This document shows, in pieces, positions 53,981-62,893 of a DNA stretch of 64,000 bases (position 1 is the stretch's first letter; every line of letters begins with the position of its first letter). A program made the position numbers and the translations under genes. Source of the stretch: CAWVSB01 sp036960375 (lineage in GTDB: Bacteria > Pseudomonadota > Gammaproteobacteria > Pseudomonadales > CAWVSB01); assembly GCA_036960375.1 (NCBI GenBank), contig JBALVY010000008.1, positions 62,001 through 126,000 on the forward strand, written 5' to 3'. The notes below the pieces were generated by a model. The model did not search any database. It worked only from the letters and a program-made list of their open reading frames with translations, and was not told where the DNA came from.

Positions 53981-55534
53981 ATGAGTAAACCGATTATTGC
54001 GAATGTTAAACCCGCATCCGTCAGTTTGATCGAGGGGGAAGAGTACAATTTCTGCAGCTGCGGCAGATCAAGTAAGCAGCCCTTCTGCGATGGATCTCAT
54101 GTGGGTACGTCTCATAAACCCAAAGCCTTCAGGGCGGAGGAAAGCGGGGATGCTTTTTTGTGCTTGTGTAAACATACGGGCAACGCGCCATATTGCGATG
54201 GGTCACACAAACAGTTTACTGAAGCCGATATGGGCAAAGAGGGGCCAGGGCCACAAAGTGTTGAAGGTGAGATGCCTATAGCTAAGTCAACATTGGAAGA
54301 GCCAACAGTGGCCTTTATTCATGAGCTAGCCAGAGACGGTTTATCGAAGATGGGCCATCACGGACCTATGACCGCAATGGGTGTACCACGTTACCAATTA
54401 CCGCATTGGGATGACCTGCAAATTATGGTGGCGCAAATGGCCATTAAACCGCTATTGGAGGATCAACAGGTAGGCACCGAGCTGATTATTGGGCCTGAAG
54501 CCGCTAAACCTTTGTTACTTAAAATTCCTCTATTTGTATCTGATATGAGTTTTGGTGCGCTATCAGAAGAAGCAAAAACAGCAATGGCTCGCGGCGCCGA
54601 ATTAGCCGGTACCGGGATATGTTCCGGAGAAGGAGGTATGTTACCTGAAGAGCAGGCTGAAAATTCGCGCTATTTCTATGAGTTGGCCAGCGCTAAGTTT
54701 GGCTACAACGAAGCATCGTTAAAGAGGGTGCAGGCATTTCATTTTAAGGGAGGGCAAGGTGCCAAGACTGGCACCGGTGGACATCTACCGGGCAATAAAA
54801 ACACGGGAAAAATCTCCCAGGTGAGAGGTATCCCTGTCGGGGAAGCGGCGATATCGCCGCCAACATTCAAAGATTTGTCCTCGGTCTCCGATTTCCAGCG
54901 TTTTGCTGCTCGCGTCAGGGAAATCACTGGCGGTATTCCGGTAGGATTTAAACTCAGCGCAAATCATATTGAAAGAGACGTGCAGTTTGCTCTGGACTCT
55001 GGCGCCGACTATATCATTCTGGACGGTCGTGGCGGCGGTACCGGCGCAGCCCCCGAATTATTCCGAGATCATATTAGTGTACCTACCATTCCAGCTCTGG
55101 CGAGAGCACGCAGATACCTGGACCAGCAGGGCGCTAGTGGTAGGGTAAGCTTAATAATTACAGGGGGCCTACGAGTGCCCTCAGATTTTGTGAAGGCTAT
55201 GGCACTGGGGGCAGATGGTGTGGCAATTGCCAACAGTGCCATGCAATCGATTGGATGTGTTGCCGCCAGGATTTGTAATACCAATAATTGCCCTGCAGGT
55301 ATTGCCACACAAAAAGCGGACTTGAGGCAAAGACTTAATGTCGAGAAATCCTCGCTCCAACTGTATAATTTCTTCAGCGCTTCTGTTGAATTAATGCAAG
55401 TTATGGCTAGAGCCTGCGGCCATCATCATCTCAATCAATTTACACGCAATGATCTGGCGACATGGCATCGAGAGATGGCGCACTTGTCTGGCGTGCCGTA
55501 TTCCGGTTATTCCTCGCCCGAGTATGGGGAATAA
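53981..55534 (+). CDS. CDGSH-glutamate-synthase fusion protein
   Basis: A 517-residue fusion. Residues about 15-95 hold two CDGSH-type iron-sulfur motifs: CSCGRSSKQPFCDGSH and CLCKHTGNAPYCDGSH. Residues about 120-510 are a GltB-type FMN synthase domain: VSDMSFGALSEEAK, FHFKGGQGAKTGTGG, GEAAISPP, LDGRGGGTGAAP, and the 3Fe-4S motif CVAARICNTNNC (C-x5-C-x4-C). The amidotransferase and GXGXG domains of full GltB are absent. The start has GGAG upstream. It probably carries electrons from the CDGSH clusters to the FMN domain; the substrate is not known. Divergent from the TauD gene. Confidence 0.88.
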   Translation: MSKPIIANVKPASVSLIEGEEYNFCSCGRSSKQPFCDGSHVGTSHKPKAFRAEESGDAFLCLCKHTGNAPYCDGSHKQFTEADMGKEGPGPQSVEGEMPIAKSTLEEPTVAFIHELARDGLSKMGHHGPMTAMGVPRYQLPHWDDLQIMVAQMAIKPLLEDQQVGTELIIGPEAAKPLLLKIPLFVSDMSFGALSEEAKTAMARGAELAGTGICSGEGGMLPEEQAENSRYFYELASAKFGYNEASLKRVQAFHFKGGQGAKTGTGGHLPGNKNTGKISQVRGIPVGEAAISPPTFKDLSSVSDFQRFAARVREITGGIPVGFKLSANHIERDVQFALDSGADYIILDGRGGGTGAAPELFRDHISVPTIPALARARRYLDQQGASGRVSLIITGGLRVPSDFVKAMALGADGVAIANSAMQSIGCVAARICNTNNCPAGIATQKADLRQRLNVEKSSLQLYNFFSASVELMQVMARACGHHHLNQFTRNDLATWHREMAHLSGVPYSGYSSPEYGE

Positions 55535-55624
55535 CAAAGGTGATCTGTAATCCGAGCGAGATGCTTGGGTTGGGTGATTTTTTTCCGGTATGATATGAGT
55601 TCTATGTAAAGAATTAGCCGAATT

Positions 55625-56233
55625 ATGAACGGATTAATCGCCTGCCAGGGCTGTGATCTACTAATAGATGTTAGCGACATTCCTCCGGGTGCTAGAGCTG
55701 TCTGCCCTCGTTGCGGTCATTTTTTGACCAGTTTACAGCCAAATGCGATGTCTCTGGTCTTGGCTTATAGTGTAGCTGCGGCAATTTTTTTACTGATAGC
55801 AAACAGTTTTTCTTTTATGTCCTTGGGTGCTGGTGGTCTACACACCGAAATGACATTGCCTACTACCGTGTGGGAGTTGTTTCATTACGGAATGCCGGTT
55901 CTTGCCATATTGGTTGCAGGGTTTATCATTCTTTTGCCTGCAGCAGTCCTTTTTTTTCTGATCTACATTGCTACCGCATTGCAACTACAGCGGCCATATA
56001 CAAGCTTGAGGTTTGTCGCAGTCCTATTTTTTACAATTTACAGTTGGACGATGGTGGAAGTTTTTATTATTGGTGTCATAGTGAGCCTGATAAAGCTGTC
56101 TGCGATGGCCACTATTACTCTGGGGATTTCGTTCTGGGCGTACGTGGCATTTAGCGTTTCTTTTACCCTGGCGCTTGCTTCGGTTGACCGATATCAATGT
56201 TGGCAAATGATCAATGGCCTGGATGCGAGATGA
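55625..56233 (+). CDS. pqiA: PqiA-type membrane protein, first half
   Basis: A 202-residue membrane protein of the PqiA family. The N-terminal zinc-ribbon-like part has CQGC (about 8-11) and CPRC (about 30-33), then four helices follow. E. coli PqiA is one protein of about 417 residues with two such units; here the two units are separate genes. It overlaps the second by 4 bases. PqiABC is an MCE-type lipid transfer or envelope-maintenance system. Confidence 0.85.
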   Translation: MNGLIACQGCDLLIDVSDIPPGARAVCPRCGHFLTSLQPNAMSLVLAYSVAAAIFLLIANSFSFMSLGAGGLHTEMTLPTTVWELFHYGMPVLAILVAGFIILLPAAVLFFLIYIATALQLQRPYTSLRFVAVLFFTIYSWTMVEVFIIGVIVSLIKLSAMATITLGISFWAYVAFSVSFTLALASVDRYQCWQMINGLDAR

Positions 56234-56850
56234 CTGAGCTGACTCAAACCGCGGCACAGAGAGGGTTATCCTCGTGCCATATATGCTGTAAATTATCCTC
56301 GGTAGATGTAACTCGATGTCCATGCTGCCAGAGTTCATTGCACCAACGAAAACCACACAGTGTGCAACGTACAATGGCCTTGTTACTGACGGCAACCTTA
56401 TTGTATTTTCCGGCTAATCTTTACCCCATTATGATTACCGACCAGTTGGGTAACTCTCAGGAAAGTACCATTATGGGCGGCGTACTCCTATTAATTCGCA
56501 TGGGTTCTTTACCGGTGGCCGCGGTTATATTTATTGCCAGTGTTATTGTGCCTTTGGGTAAAATGTTGTCACTCTATTATCTTGTCTGGGGTGCTAAATT
56601 TCCGCCCGAGAAAGGACACCGACATCGTACCGCTTTGTATCGTTTAACCGAGCTGATCGGTAAATGGTCTATGATCGACGTATTTGTTGTGTCTATACTG
56701 GTCGCCTTAGTCCATTTAGGCGGTTTACTGGTCATCCGACCCGGAATTGCCGCTTTGTCTTTTGCCGGTGTAGTAATATTGACTATATTGGCTGCTGAAA
56801 GCCTGGACCCGAGACTAATATGGGATCGACTGGATCAAAATAATGAATGA
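56230..56850 (+). CDS. pqiA: PqiA-type membrane protein, second half
   Basis: A 206-residue protein with its own Cys-rich start (CHIC and CPCC, about 17-36) and four helices, ending near LAAESLDPRLIWD, typical of PqiA. The ATG at 56230 overlaps the stop of the first PqiA gene (ATGA); the frame is open a little further upstream. It overlaps pqiB by 8 bases. The split pair should replace the fused PqiA. Confidence 0.87.
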   Translation: MTELTQTAAQRGLSSCHICCKLSSVDVTRCPCCQSSLHQRKPHSVQRTMALLLTATLLYFPANLYPIMITDQLGNSQESTIMGGVLLLIRMGSLPVAAVIFIASVIVPLGKMLSLYYLVWGAKFPPEKGHRHRTALYRLTELIGKWSMIDVFVVSILVALVHLGGLLVIRPGIAALSFAGVVILTILAAESLDPRLIWDRLDQNNE

Positions 56851-58456
56851 AATAAAACCTCAGCTAAGTAGTGGCATGCATTTTTCAGTCGTGTGGATAC
56901 TACCCCTGGTGGCGCTTATATTAGGTGCCTGGGCCTTGGTCTACACTCTAATTAATGAAGGGCCTGAGATAAAAATACGATTTGAAACTGCACACGGGCT
57001 TGAAGCGGGTAAAACGAAAGTCCGTTACCGTAGCGTCGACGTCGGAGTAGTCGAAGAGGTGCGTTTGAGTGCTGATCATAAAGGTGTGGTGGCTATGGTC
57101 AAACTGCATAAGGAGACCAGACCACTGCTTCGTGAAGGCAGTCGGTTTTGGGTGGTAACGGCACAGGTTAGCGGGGGCGGGGTCAGCGGTTTGGATACCC
57201 TGCTATCTGGCGCCTATATCGAGTTTTCTGAGGGCGATGGCGAGGATGGGATAAGGGAGTTCGAAGGTTTGAATCGACAGCCTCAAACACCTATTGGAGC
57301 GCCGGGGTTAAGGCTGCAGTTGCTGAGTAGCCATGCCCACTCGATCAGTGCAGGTGACCCAATTTTATTTCATGGTTACAAAGTAGGGCGGGTCGAAAGT
57401 CTGGATTTCGATTTGGCGTTACGCAAGATTCACTATGATATATTCATCGACGCGCCTTATCACGAGCTGGTTGATAGTTCGGTTCGTTTTTGGGAAATCA
57501 GTGGCGTGTCTTTTAGCGCAACGGCGGATGGTATCGAAGTGAATACAGGGTCAATGGAAACGATATTAACCGGGGGTATTACTTTTGCACGACCAGCAGG
57601 CTTCGCTCCAGGTAAAAAAGTAGAGTCCGGCACGGAGTTCAAGCTATTTGCCTCTCGCTCGGAAATTGAACAGGACCCCTATCGCTACGGTGTCTATTAC
57701 GTTGTGCTTTTTGACCAATCTCTGCGCGGTTTAAAACCCGGTGCGGCAGTAGAGTTTCGAGGTATTGAACTCGGCTATGTTGACAAAATCATGGTTAAGG
57801 AAGTGATGGCGACAAACAAGCCTGGTGGCGATGGCGTGATTCCCGTACTTATTTATCTAGAGCCCGGCCGTCTACTTTCGGGTGATAATCCCGAATCAAT
57901 AGATCGTCTACGCGAGTCGATTAGCCTTGGTGTGGCGAATGGGCTTCGTGCTTCTTTGGCTACCGGCAATTTGTTGACTGGTAGTTTGTTTGTTAACCTC
58001 GATTTTTATCCAGAGGTGGAGGCCGCGCAACAAGGTGAGTATCTTGGTTACGTGACGCTACCTACAGCGGCAGGCGGCTTGCAGAAAATGGGTCAACAAA
58101 TTACAACACTGTTGGAAAAAATTAATGGCTTGCCGCTAGATGATACCGTTGATGGGGTCAATACAGCATTGGTTGAGTTAAATGCCAGTTTGGCGGCCTT
58201 GAGGGAGTTACTTGATAATAAAAAAACTCAGGGATTAACCACTGAGCTAACGTCTTTAATGGCTGAGTTACGCGAAGTTGCCAAGGGTATATCACCAGAC
58301 TCACCTGCTTATCAATCACTGAATAGCAGCCTGCGCGATTTGAATTATAGTTTGCAGAACTTGTCGGATTTTACCAATACGCTATCAACAAACCCCAACG
58401 CGATTATCAGATCTGTTGAACTACCCGCTGACCCAGTACCGGAGGCAAAAAAATGA
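56843..58456 (+). CDS. pqiB: PqiB-type MCE protein
   Basis: A 537-residue protein close in length to E. coli PqiB (546). One N-terminal membrane anchor (about 14-36) is followed by three MCE repeats (about 40-135, 155-250 and 280-400) and a helical C-terminal tail (410-520) that forms the needle of the hexamer. MCE signature: GLEAGKTKVRYRSVDVGVVEE. It spans the periplasm as a lipid conduit with PqiA and PqiC. It overlaps both neighbours. Confidence 0.9.
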   Translation: MNEIKPQLSSGMHFSVVWILPLVALILGAWALVYTLINEGPEIKIRFETAHGLEAGKTKVRYRSVDVGVVEEVRLSADHKGVVAMVKLHKETRPLLREGSRFWVVTAQVSGGGVSGLDTLLSGAYIEFSEGDGEDGIREFEGLNRQPQTPIGAPGLRLQLLSSHAHSISAGDPILFHGYKVGRVESLDFDLALRKIHYDIFIDAPYHELVDSSVRFWEISGVSFSATADGIEVNTGSMETILTGGITFARPAGFAPGKKVESGTEFKLFASRSEIEQDPYRYGVYYVVLFDQSLRGLKPGAAVEFRGIELGYVDKIMVKEVMATNKPGGDGVIPVLIYLEPGRLLSGDNPESIDRLRESISLGVANGLRASLATGNLLTGSLFVNLDFYPEVEAAQQGEYLGYVTLPTAAGGLQKMGQQITTLLEKINGLPLDDTVDGVNTALVELNASLAALRELLDNKKTQGLTTELTSLMAELREVAKGISPDSPAYQSLNSSLRDLNYSLQNLSDFTNTLSTNPNAIIRSVELPADPVPEAKK

Positions 58457-59007
58457 TGCGATATCTTTTCTTTTTTATAGTCATTTTTGTATCGGCCTGT
58501 TCCAGTCAACCTGTGGCACAGAAGCATTATTACCTGCTTCGCTCAGACTCACCGGTAGAGACGGGTATGCGACAACAGGCGCCGCAATACAGTCTTCAGT
58601 CAGTCAAGGTTGCTACTTATCTCGATCAATCTGGCCTTGTATTGGAAACCGCCGAAGGTAAGATTGTCATAGCTCGACAACATCAATGGGCTGAGCCACT
58701 GCGTTTAAGCCTGCCCGGTTTTCTGGCGGCCGAAATTGGCGTGGCGCTGAATCAGGAAGTTGCAATACACGACGCTTCCAGTACCGCAACCCAGATTAAT
58801 GTGAGCATCGATCAGTTACATGGCAATGCGCAGGGTGAGGTAAAAATGGTAGCTTATTGGTCTGCTATTGCCGCTGACGGTTCACGGCGGGCCGGTCAGT
58901 TTTCGGATGTCGAGGATATTTCCAGCGATGGCTACGAGGCCATGGTACGTGCCGAGCAGGATCTATTGATCCGCTTCTCCCAAAAAATGGGTGACGCCCT
59001 AAAGTAA
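58453..59007 (+). CDS. pqiC: PqiC-type lipoprotein
   Basis: A 184-residue lipoprotein with the lipobox VSAC (Cys about 16) and an ABC-transport-auxiliary-like domain. KHYYLLRSDS is the usual start of the mature domain. It should sit in the outer membrane and bind the PqiB needle. It overlaps the pqiB stop by 4 bases, so it is the fourth gene of the pqi operon. Confidence 0.85.
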   Translation: MMRYLFFFIVIFVSACSSQPVAQKHYYLLRSDSPVETGMRQQAPQYSLQSVKVATYLDQSGLVLETAEGKIVIARQHQWAEPLRLSLPGFLAAEIGVALNQEVAIHDASSTATQINVSIDQLHGNAQGEVKMVAYWSAIAADGSRRAGQFSDVEDISSDGYEAMVRAEQDLLIRFSQKMGDALK

Positions 59008-59032
59008 TCGCCTACTGGATGAGGACAGGTTT

Positions 59033-60070
59033 ATGAATATGATATTTCATCAACTGAGTACCGAACGAGGTTGCCAGTCTTATCTGATCGGATGTCGGGA
59101 TGCCTGTGTCGCATTGATAGTTGACCCTGAACTCAGTCTTGTCGATCGCTATCATGCTTTGGCCGTTCAGGAAGGGTTGCGCCTGCAATACACCTTGGAA
59201 ACTCACACCCATGCGGATCATTTCTCCGGTAGCAGGGAATTAGCCGCGGCGCACAATCTCTCTATCATCATGCATCGGGCTAGTACGGCGGTGTTTGGTG
59301 ACATACGCGTTGATGACGGAGAGAGTATTATTCTTGGCAATTTACGCCTCACTATTATTCACACGCCGGGTCATACGGCAGACTCTATGTGTATTGTGGT
59401 AGAGGATTGTGTTCTTACTGGCGATACTTTGCTTATAGGTGGAACCGGCAGAACCGATTTGCCCAGCGGTGATCCGGAGCAGCTTTACGATAGCTTGTTC
59501 AATAAGCTTCTTTTGCTGGATCAATCCCTGAGGGTATATCCCGCGCACATATACAGTGATAGAGACTATTCTACTATCGGTGAGGAAATTGAAAATAATC
59601 CGCGCTTGCAAAAGACCGAGCGCAGTGAATTTGTTGAACACATGCGCGCATTGGATATTCGGATGCCGGATCACCTTAGCGAGGCCATACGTACCAATAT
59701 TTCTGGCGGAAAAACGGTAGACCAGCTAATCCACGAAGCAGCCAGTAGTGTATCTTTTATGTCGATGCATGAGGTAAAACGTCGAATCGATAGCGGTGAA
59801 ACCGACATTACTATTCTTGATGTGAGGGAAAAAGAGGCCTTTACCGAAGGTCATATACCGGGTGCCATTTTACTGCCACGTGGTCAGCTCGAATTACGAG
59901 TAAATGACGTGCTGCCTGACCCGACGCATCGCATTGTGGTTTATTGCGAACTTGGCAGAGTATCCACGCTGGCGGCGGCAACGCTAAAGCAGATGGGCTT
60001 TGGTCGGGCCGTGGCAATGGATGGTGGAATGAAGTTATGGCGTGAGAACGATTACCCCGTGACAATCTAG
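59033..60070 (+). CDS. MBL-fold hydrolase with rhodanese domain
   Basis: A 345-residue protein of two domains. Residues about 1-200 are a metallo-beta-lactamase fold with THTHADHFSG (H58, H60, D62, H63), H114, D131 and H172, as in persulfide dioxygenases (ETHE1/Blh type). Residues about 241-345 are a rhodanese domain with catalytic C305 in VYCELGRVS. The pair suggests sulfane-sulfur detoxification: the rhodanese moves sulfur and the MBL part oxidises persulfide. It follows pqiC by 25 bases. The stop overlaps the DUF2889 gene tail. Confidence 0.88.
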   Translation: MNMIFHQLSTERGCQSYLIGCRDACVALIVDPELSLVDRYHALAVQEGLRLQYTLETHTHADHFSGSRELAAAHNLSIIMHRASTAVFGDIRVDDGESIILGNLRLTIIHTPGHTADSMCIVVEDCVLTGDTLLIGGTGRTDLPSGDPEQLYDSLFNKLLLLDQSLRVYPAHIYSDRDYSTIGEEIENNPRLQKTERSEFVEHMRALDIRMPDHLSEAIRTNISGGKTVDQLIHEAASSVSFMSMHEVKRRIDSGETDITILDVREKEAFTEGHIPGAILLPRGQLELRVNDVLPDPTHRIVVYCELGRVSTLAAATLKQMGFGRAVAMDGGMKLWRENDYPVTI

Positions 60071-60879
60071 AGGTCGGGAATCTCGGGAATAAAACGTAAT
60101 AGTTGTTCTGGTGTGTCAGTAAAATCTCTTTGTGTGTTCAATTGCACTGCTTGATGGAATATATCTGGCTGATGTGCATGGCAGACCCCAGTGGCGTCGT
60201 ATAGTTTACCTGGCTGAGTACCGGCAAGTGCGTTCATGTCATATTCTCTGGCCACGGAAACCAAGTGTCCTTTCTGAGTTTGTAATGCAGCCTCAAGTAG
60301 ATCGTAGTTGTCTGCGTAATGCTCACTGACCCAGCCGATAAACCCTCTCCGTAATGGTTTGCCCTGTAGTTCACCCGGCGCTTCAATTTTCCAGTTTTTG
60401 ATGGACCAGCGTAAAATTTCTTTGCCGTTTAATTGGTAGCTCGCGTCCGATTTACCATCAACTGCATCTGGAATGGTTATATCAATGATAACCTGGGCCA
60501 GTTCGGGCTCGGATAATACGCGCTGATAGTGACCGATAGTTGATAGAGTCAAATCATATAAATGGGTGCAGTTTTGTCTAGCGTTTATGGTTTGAAAGAA
60601 ATCAGCAATAGAGTTGTCGAGTCGTAAGCCAACGAAGCTCTGTAGTTTACTCAGGGCGCCCGGACAAGTACTGAGTGGGTGACGAATAGCTTCGCCAAAC
60701 ACCGCTGTTATCAAGTTCTCATCATGTTCAATAGATACCTTAAAAGCATGGTTGCAGTCTTCGAGTTCACCAGTAAGAAGGCCGTCCTGTGCAATAAGGC
60801 GCAAACGGCGCCTGTAACAGCCACTACCGAAGTCTGGGTTGGATGGCGGGTAAAATTTGAAGGGGATGTCTTTGGCCAA
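60067..60879 (-). CDS. DUF2889 protein
   Basis: A 270-residue protein of the DUF2889 family, about which little is known. The N-terminal half holds GCYRRRLRLIAQDG and HAFKVSIEHDEN; CPGALSKLQSFVG is the conserved middle segment. No signal peptide. Relatives often sit beside lipid or steroid metabolism genes. It is convergent with the MBL-rhodanese gene, sharing four bases. Confidence 0.75.
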   Translation of the reverse strand: MAKDIPFKFYPPSNPDFGSGCYRRRLRLIAQDGLLTGELEDCNHAFKVSIEHDENLITAVFGEAIRHPLSTCPGALSKLQSFVGLRLDNSIADFFQTINARQNCTHLYDLTLSTIGHYQRVLSEPELAQVIIDITIPDAVDGKSDASYQLNGKEILRWSIKNWKIEAPGELQGKPLRRGFIGWVSEHYADNYDLLEAALQTQKGHLVSVAREYDMNALAGTQPGKLYDATGVCHAHQPDIFHQAVQLNTQRDFTDTPEQLLRFIPEIPDL

Positions 60880-61004
60880 GTTTTTGCGCTCTTACGGTAT
60901 GTATTTAGCGCTCAACTGTAGCACTTTTTTAGCCGGTTTCTTACAGCTATACAGGGATGTAATGATTGAATCGTGTGATGTCGGGTCAGTGCCACGGTAA
61001 ATCT

Positions 61005-61619
61005 CTACTTGAGTAATAGAGCTCTGGCCTGAACAATCAAATCTGCTTTGAGTTGCTCGATGGTCTGCGGGGCGATTTCACCCTGTGTGTCTTTTTCGCA
61101 TAAAATCAAAAAGCTCGAGGTGTAGCCGCCGGTTAATGCAAATATCTGTGCTTTGCCTATATGCTTTTTGAACTCACCCTGGGCAATGCCATCTTCCAGC
61201 GTCATTTGCCAGTATTTGCGTGCCTCATTGGATTCTTCCCAGAACCTGACCTCAGGGTCATAACCCTGAGCGGTGCTATGTAAAAGCATTTTAGCGTAGT
61301 TGGTATGAGCTGAAACATAACCGACCCAACTCAGCATCATGGCACTGAGTTTATCGAAAGTGGAATCGAAATCCTGCTCATAGATGGCCGCAAGCCTATC
61401 CCTCTGGGGGCCGATCAAGCGATTCATCACCTCATGATAAATTTCTACTTTACTAGCGAAGTGATACAACAGAGAAGGGCGCCTGATACCGACAATGGCC
61501 GCGATGTCATCCAATGTTGCGCCTGAGAAACCCTTGCTGGCAAAGAGATCTTCTGCGCTATCGAGAATTTTGTCGCGGGTATTTTGCGGCGTGTCGCTTT
61601 TACTCGTTACTTGGCTCAT
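61005..61619 (-). CDS. TetR-family regulator (second)
   Basis: A 204-residue regulator. The HTH is clear (RDKILDSAEDLFASKGF, then ATLDDIAAIVGIRRPSLLYHF) and the C-terminal domain is helical. It is divergent from the second LLM gene, with a good palindrome in the 182-base gap (61684-61705). The ligand is unknown; the neighbours suggest a lipophilic acid or haloalkane. Confidence 0.88.
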   Translation of the reverse strand: MSQVTSKSDTPQNTRDKILDSAEDLFASKGFSGATLDDIAAIVGIRRPSLLYHFASKVEIYHEVMNRLIGPQRDRLAAIYEQDFDSTFDKLSAMMLSWVGYVSAHTNYAKMLLHSTAQGYDPEVRFWEESNEARKYWQMTLEDGIAQGEFKKHIGKAQIFALTGGYTSSFLILCEKDTQGEIAPQTIEQLKADLIVQARALLLK

Positions 61620-61683
61620 TAATAATTACATCTGTGCAAAGAAAGGCAGTATCTGTTGACCAACTCTAACACAGGCAATAGGA

Positions 61684-61705
61684 TTATCTACTGTTTAGTA
61701 GGTAA
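61684..61705. promoter_or_regulatory. Candidate TetR operator (TetR2)
   Basis: CTACT (61688-61692) and AGTAG (61697-61701) form an inverted repeat around GTTT, with TTAT/GTAA pairing outside (one wobble), giving 22 bases. It lies between the divergent TetR and LLM genes, 65 bases from the TetR start. Confidence 0.6.
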
Positions 61706-61801
61706 CATTTTGTAAATATGAAAGCGGTGGTGCCAGACCCGGTCTTTACGCAGATATGTGCCCAAATTCGGCTTTTCGCTACAAGGTTCTGAGGAGTTAT
61801 A

Positions 61802-62683
61802 ATGATGAAGTTTTCACTGATGTTGGCCGCTGAGCCACCAGAGCAGCTGGTCACACTGGCAAAAGCAGCCGAAGAGGCTGGTTTTGATGGCGTAAGTATT
61901 GCCGATAGCATCTGTTATCCGAAAGAAGAGGAAAGCAAATATCTGTATAACGCTGATGGCAGCCGGGATTTTCTCGATGGCCAGCCATTTATAGACCCGC
62001 TTTTATTAGCAGCGCATCTGAGCGCGGTGACCAGCAAGCTGACGTTTACTACCGCAGTTTACAAATTGCCTGTTCGTCAGCCCGTCATCGTGGCCAAACA
62101 ACTCGCTTCGCTTGCGGTATTGTCCAATAACCGCTTTAAATTTGGTGTTGGCATTAGTCCCTGGAGCCAGGATTTTGCGGCCGCAGGCGTGCCTTGGGAG
62201 AAGCGGGGCAAAAGGCTAAACGAATGTATCGAGATTATTCGAGGTTTGTTATCTGGTGAGTATTTCAGCTTTGACAGTGAGATGTACCAAATACCCGAGA
62301 TAAAACTGTGCCCTGTGCCGAGCCAAGCTGTGCCAATCCTCATTGGCGGTCATGCAGAAGTGGCCTTAAAGCGCGCAGCAAGGCTGGGTGATGGATGGAT
62401 AGCCGCTGGCGGCACAGCAGATGATTTTTCGCCAATAATTGATCGAATCAACGTATTGAGAAAAGAGTATGGCCGCGATCAATTGCCTTTTGAGGTGCAA
62501 GCCAATGGTGTAGATACCTTTAGCCTGGATGGCTTGAAAAAATTGACTGATATCGGTGTTCATAGCAGCTATGTGGGGTTTTATAACCTGTATGAGGGCA
62601 AGCCCGATACGCGTACTCTGGATGAAAAAATTGGCCAGATTCAGTGGTATGGCAGTGAGCTTATAGGGAAATACAGAGCTTAA
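61802..62683 (+). CDS. LLM-class flavin-dependent oxidoreductase (second)
   Basis: A 293-residue luciferase-like TIM barrel of the same subfamily as the protein at 38770-39642. Motifs: GFDGVSIADSICYP, YKLPVRQPVIVAKQLASLAVLSNNRF (in two parts) and GVGISPWSQDFAAAG. GAGGAG precedes the ATG. It is divergent from TetR2 and followed by an SDR. FMN or F420 may be the cofactor; the window shows neither. Confidence 0.87.
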   Translation: MMKFSLMLAAEPPEQLVTLAKAAEEAGFDGVSIADSICYPKEEESKYLYNADGSRDFLDGQPFIDPLLLAAHLSAVTSKLTFTTAVYKLPVRQPVIVAKQLASLAVLSNNRFKFGVGISPWSQDFAAAGVPWEKRGKRLNECIEIIRGLLSGEYFSFDSEMYQIPEIKLCPVPSQAVPILIGGHAEVALKRAARLGDGWIAAGGTADDFSPIIDRINVLRKEYGRDQLPFEVQANGVDTFSLDGLKKLTDIGVHSSYVGFYNLYEGKPDTRTLDEKIGQIQWYGSELIGKYRA

Positions 62684-62703
62684 TACTTACTAGATTCCCA
62701 GCT

Positions 62704-62723
62704 AAGCCGGAATTTCCAGGCTT
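62704..62723 (+). terminator. Weak terminator after the second LLM gene
   Basis: AAGCCGGA and TCCAGGCTT pair into a short hairpin with one bulged A, followed by the T-rich GGTTCTTTTCTT a little further on. It is 20 bases after the stop codon. The distance to the T-rich tract makes it weak. Confidence 0.3.
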
Positions 62724-62893
62724 GGCTGCGGTTCTTTTCTTAATGCCGTCTGTTTATAGCTTTTCATTATATTCGCTATCCCATCCGATACGCCCGTAAA
62801 GTGATCAACTGCCGTCTGCTTACTTGCATGAAAAAAAAACCTGCTGTATGTTCGAGTGCGGTAATTTACTCCAATCACTAGCAGGGAAATCAC

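Noticed and set aside
38770..62683. Firm assignment of both LLM proteins as F420-dependent
   Set aside because: The subfamily is annotated so, but F420 synthesis genes are not in the window and FMN use cannot be excluded.
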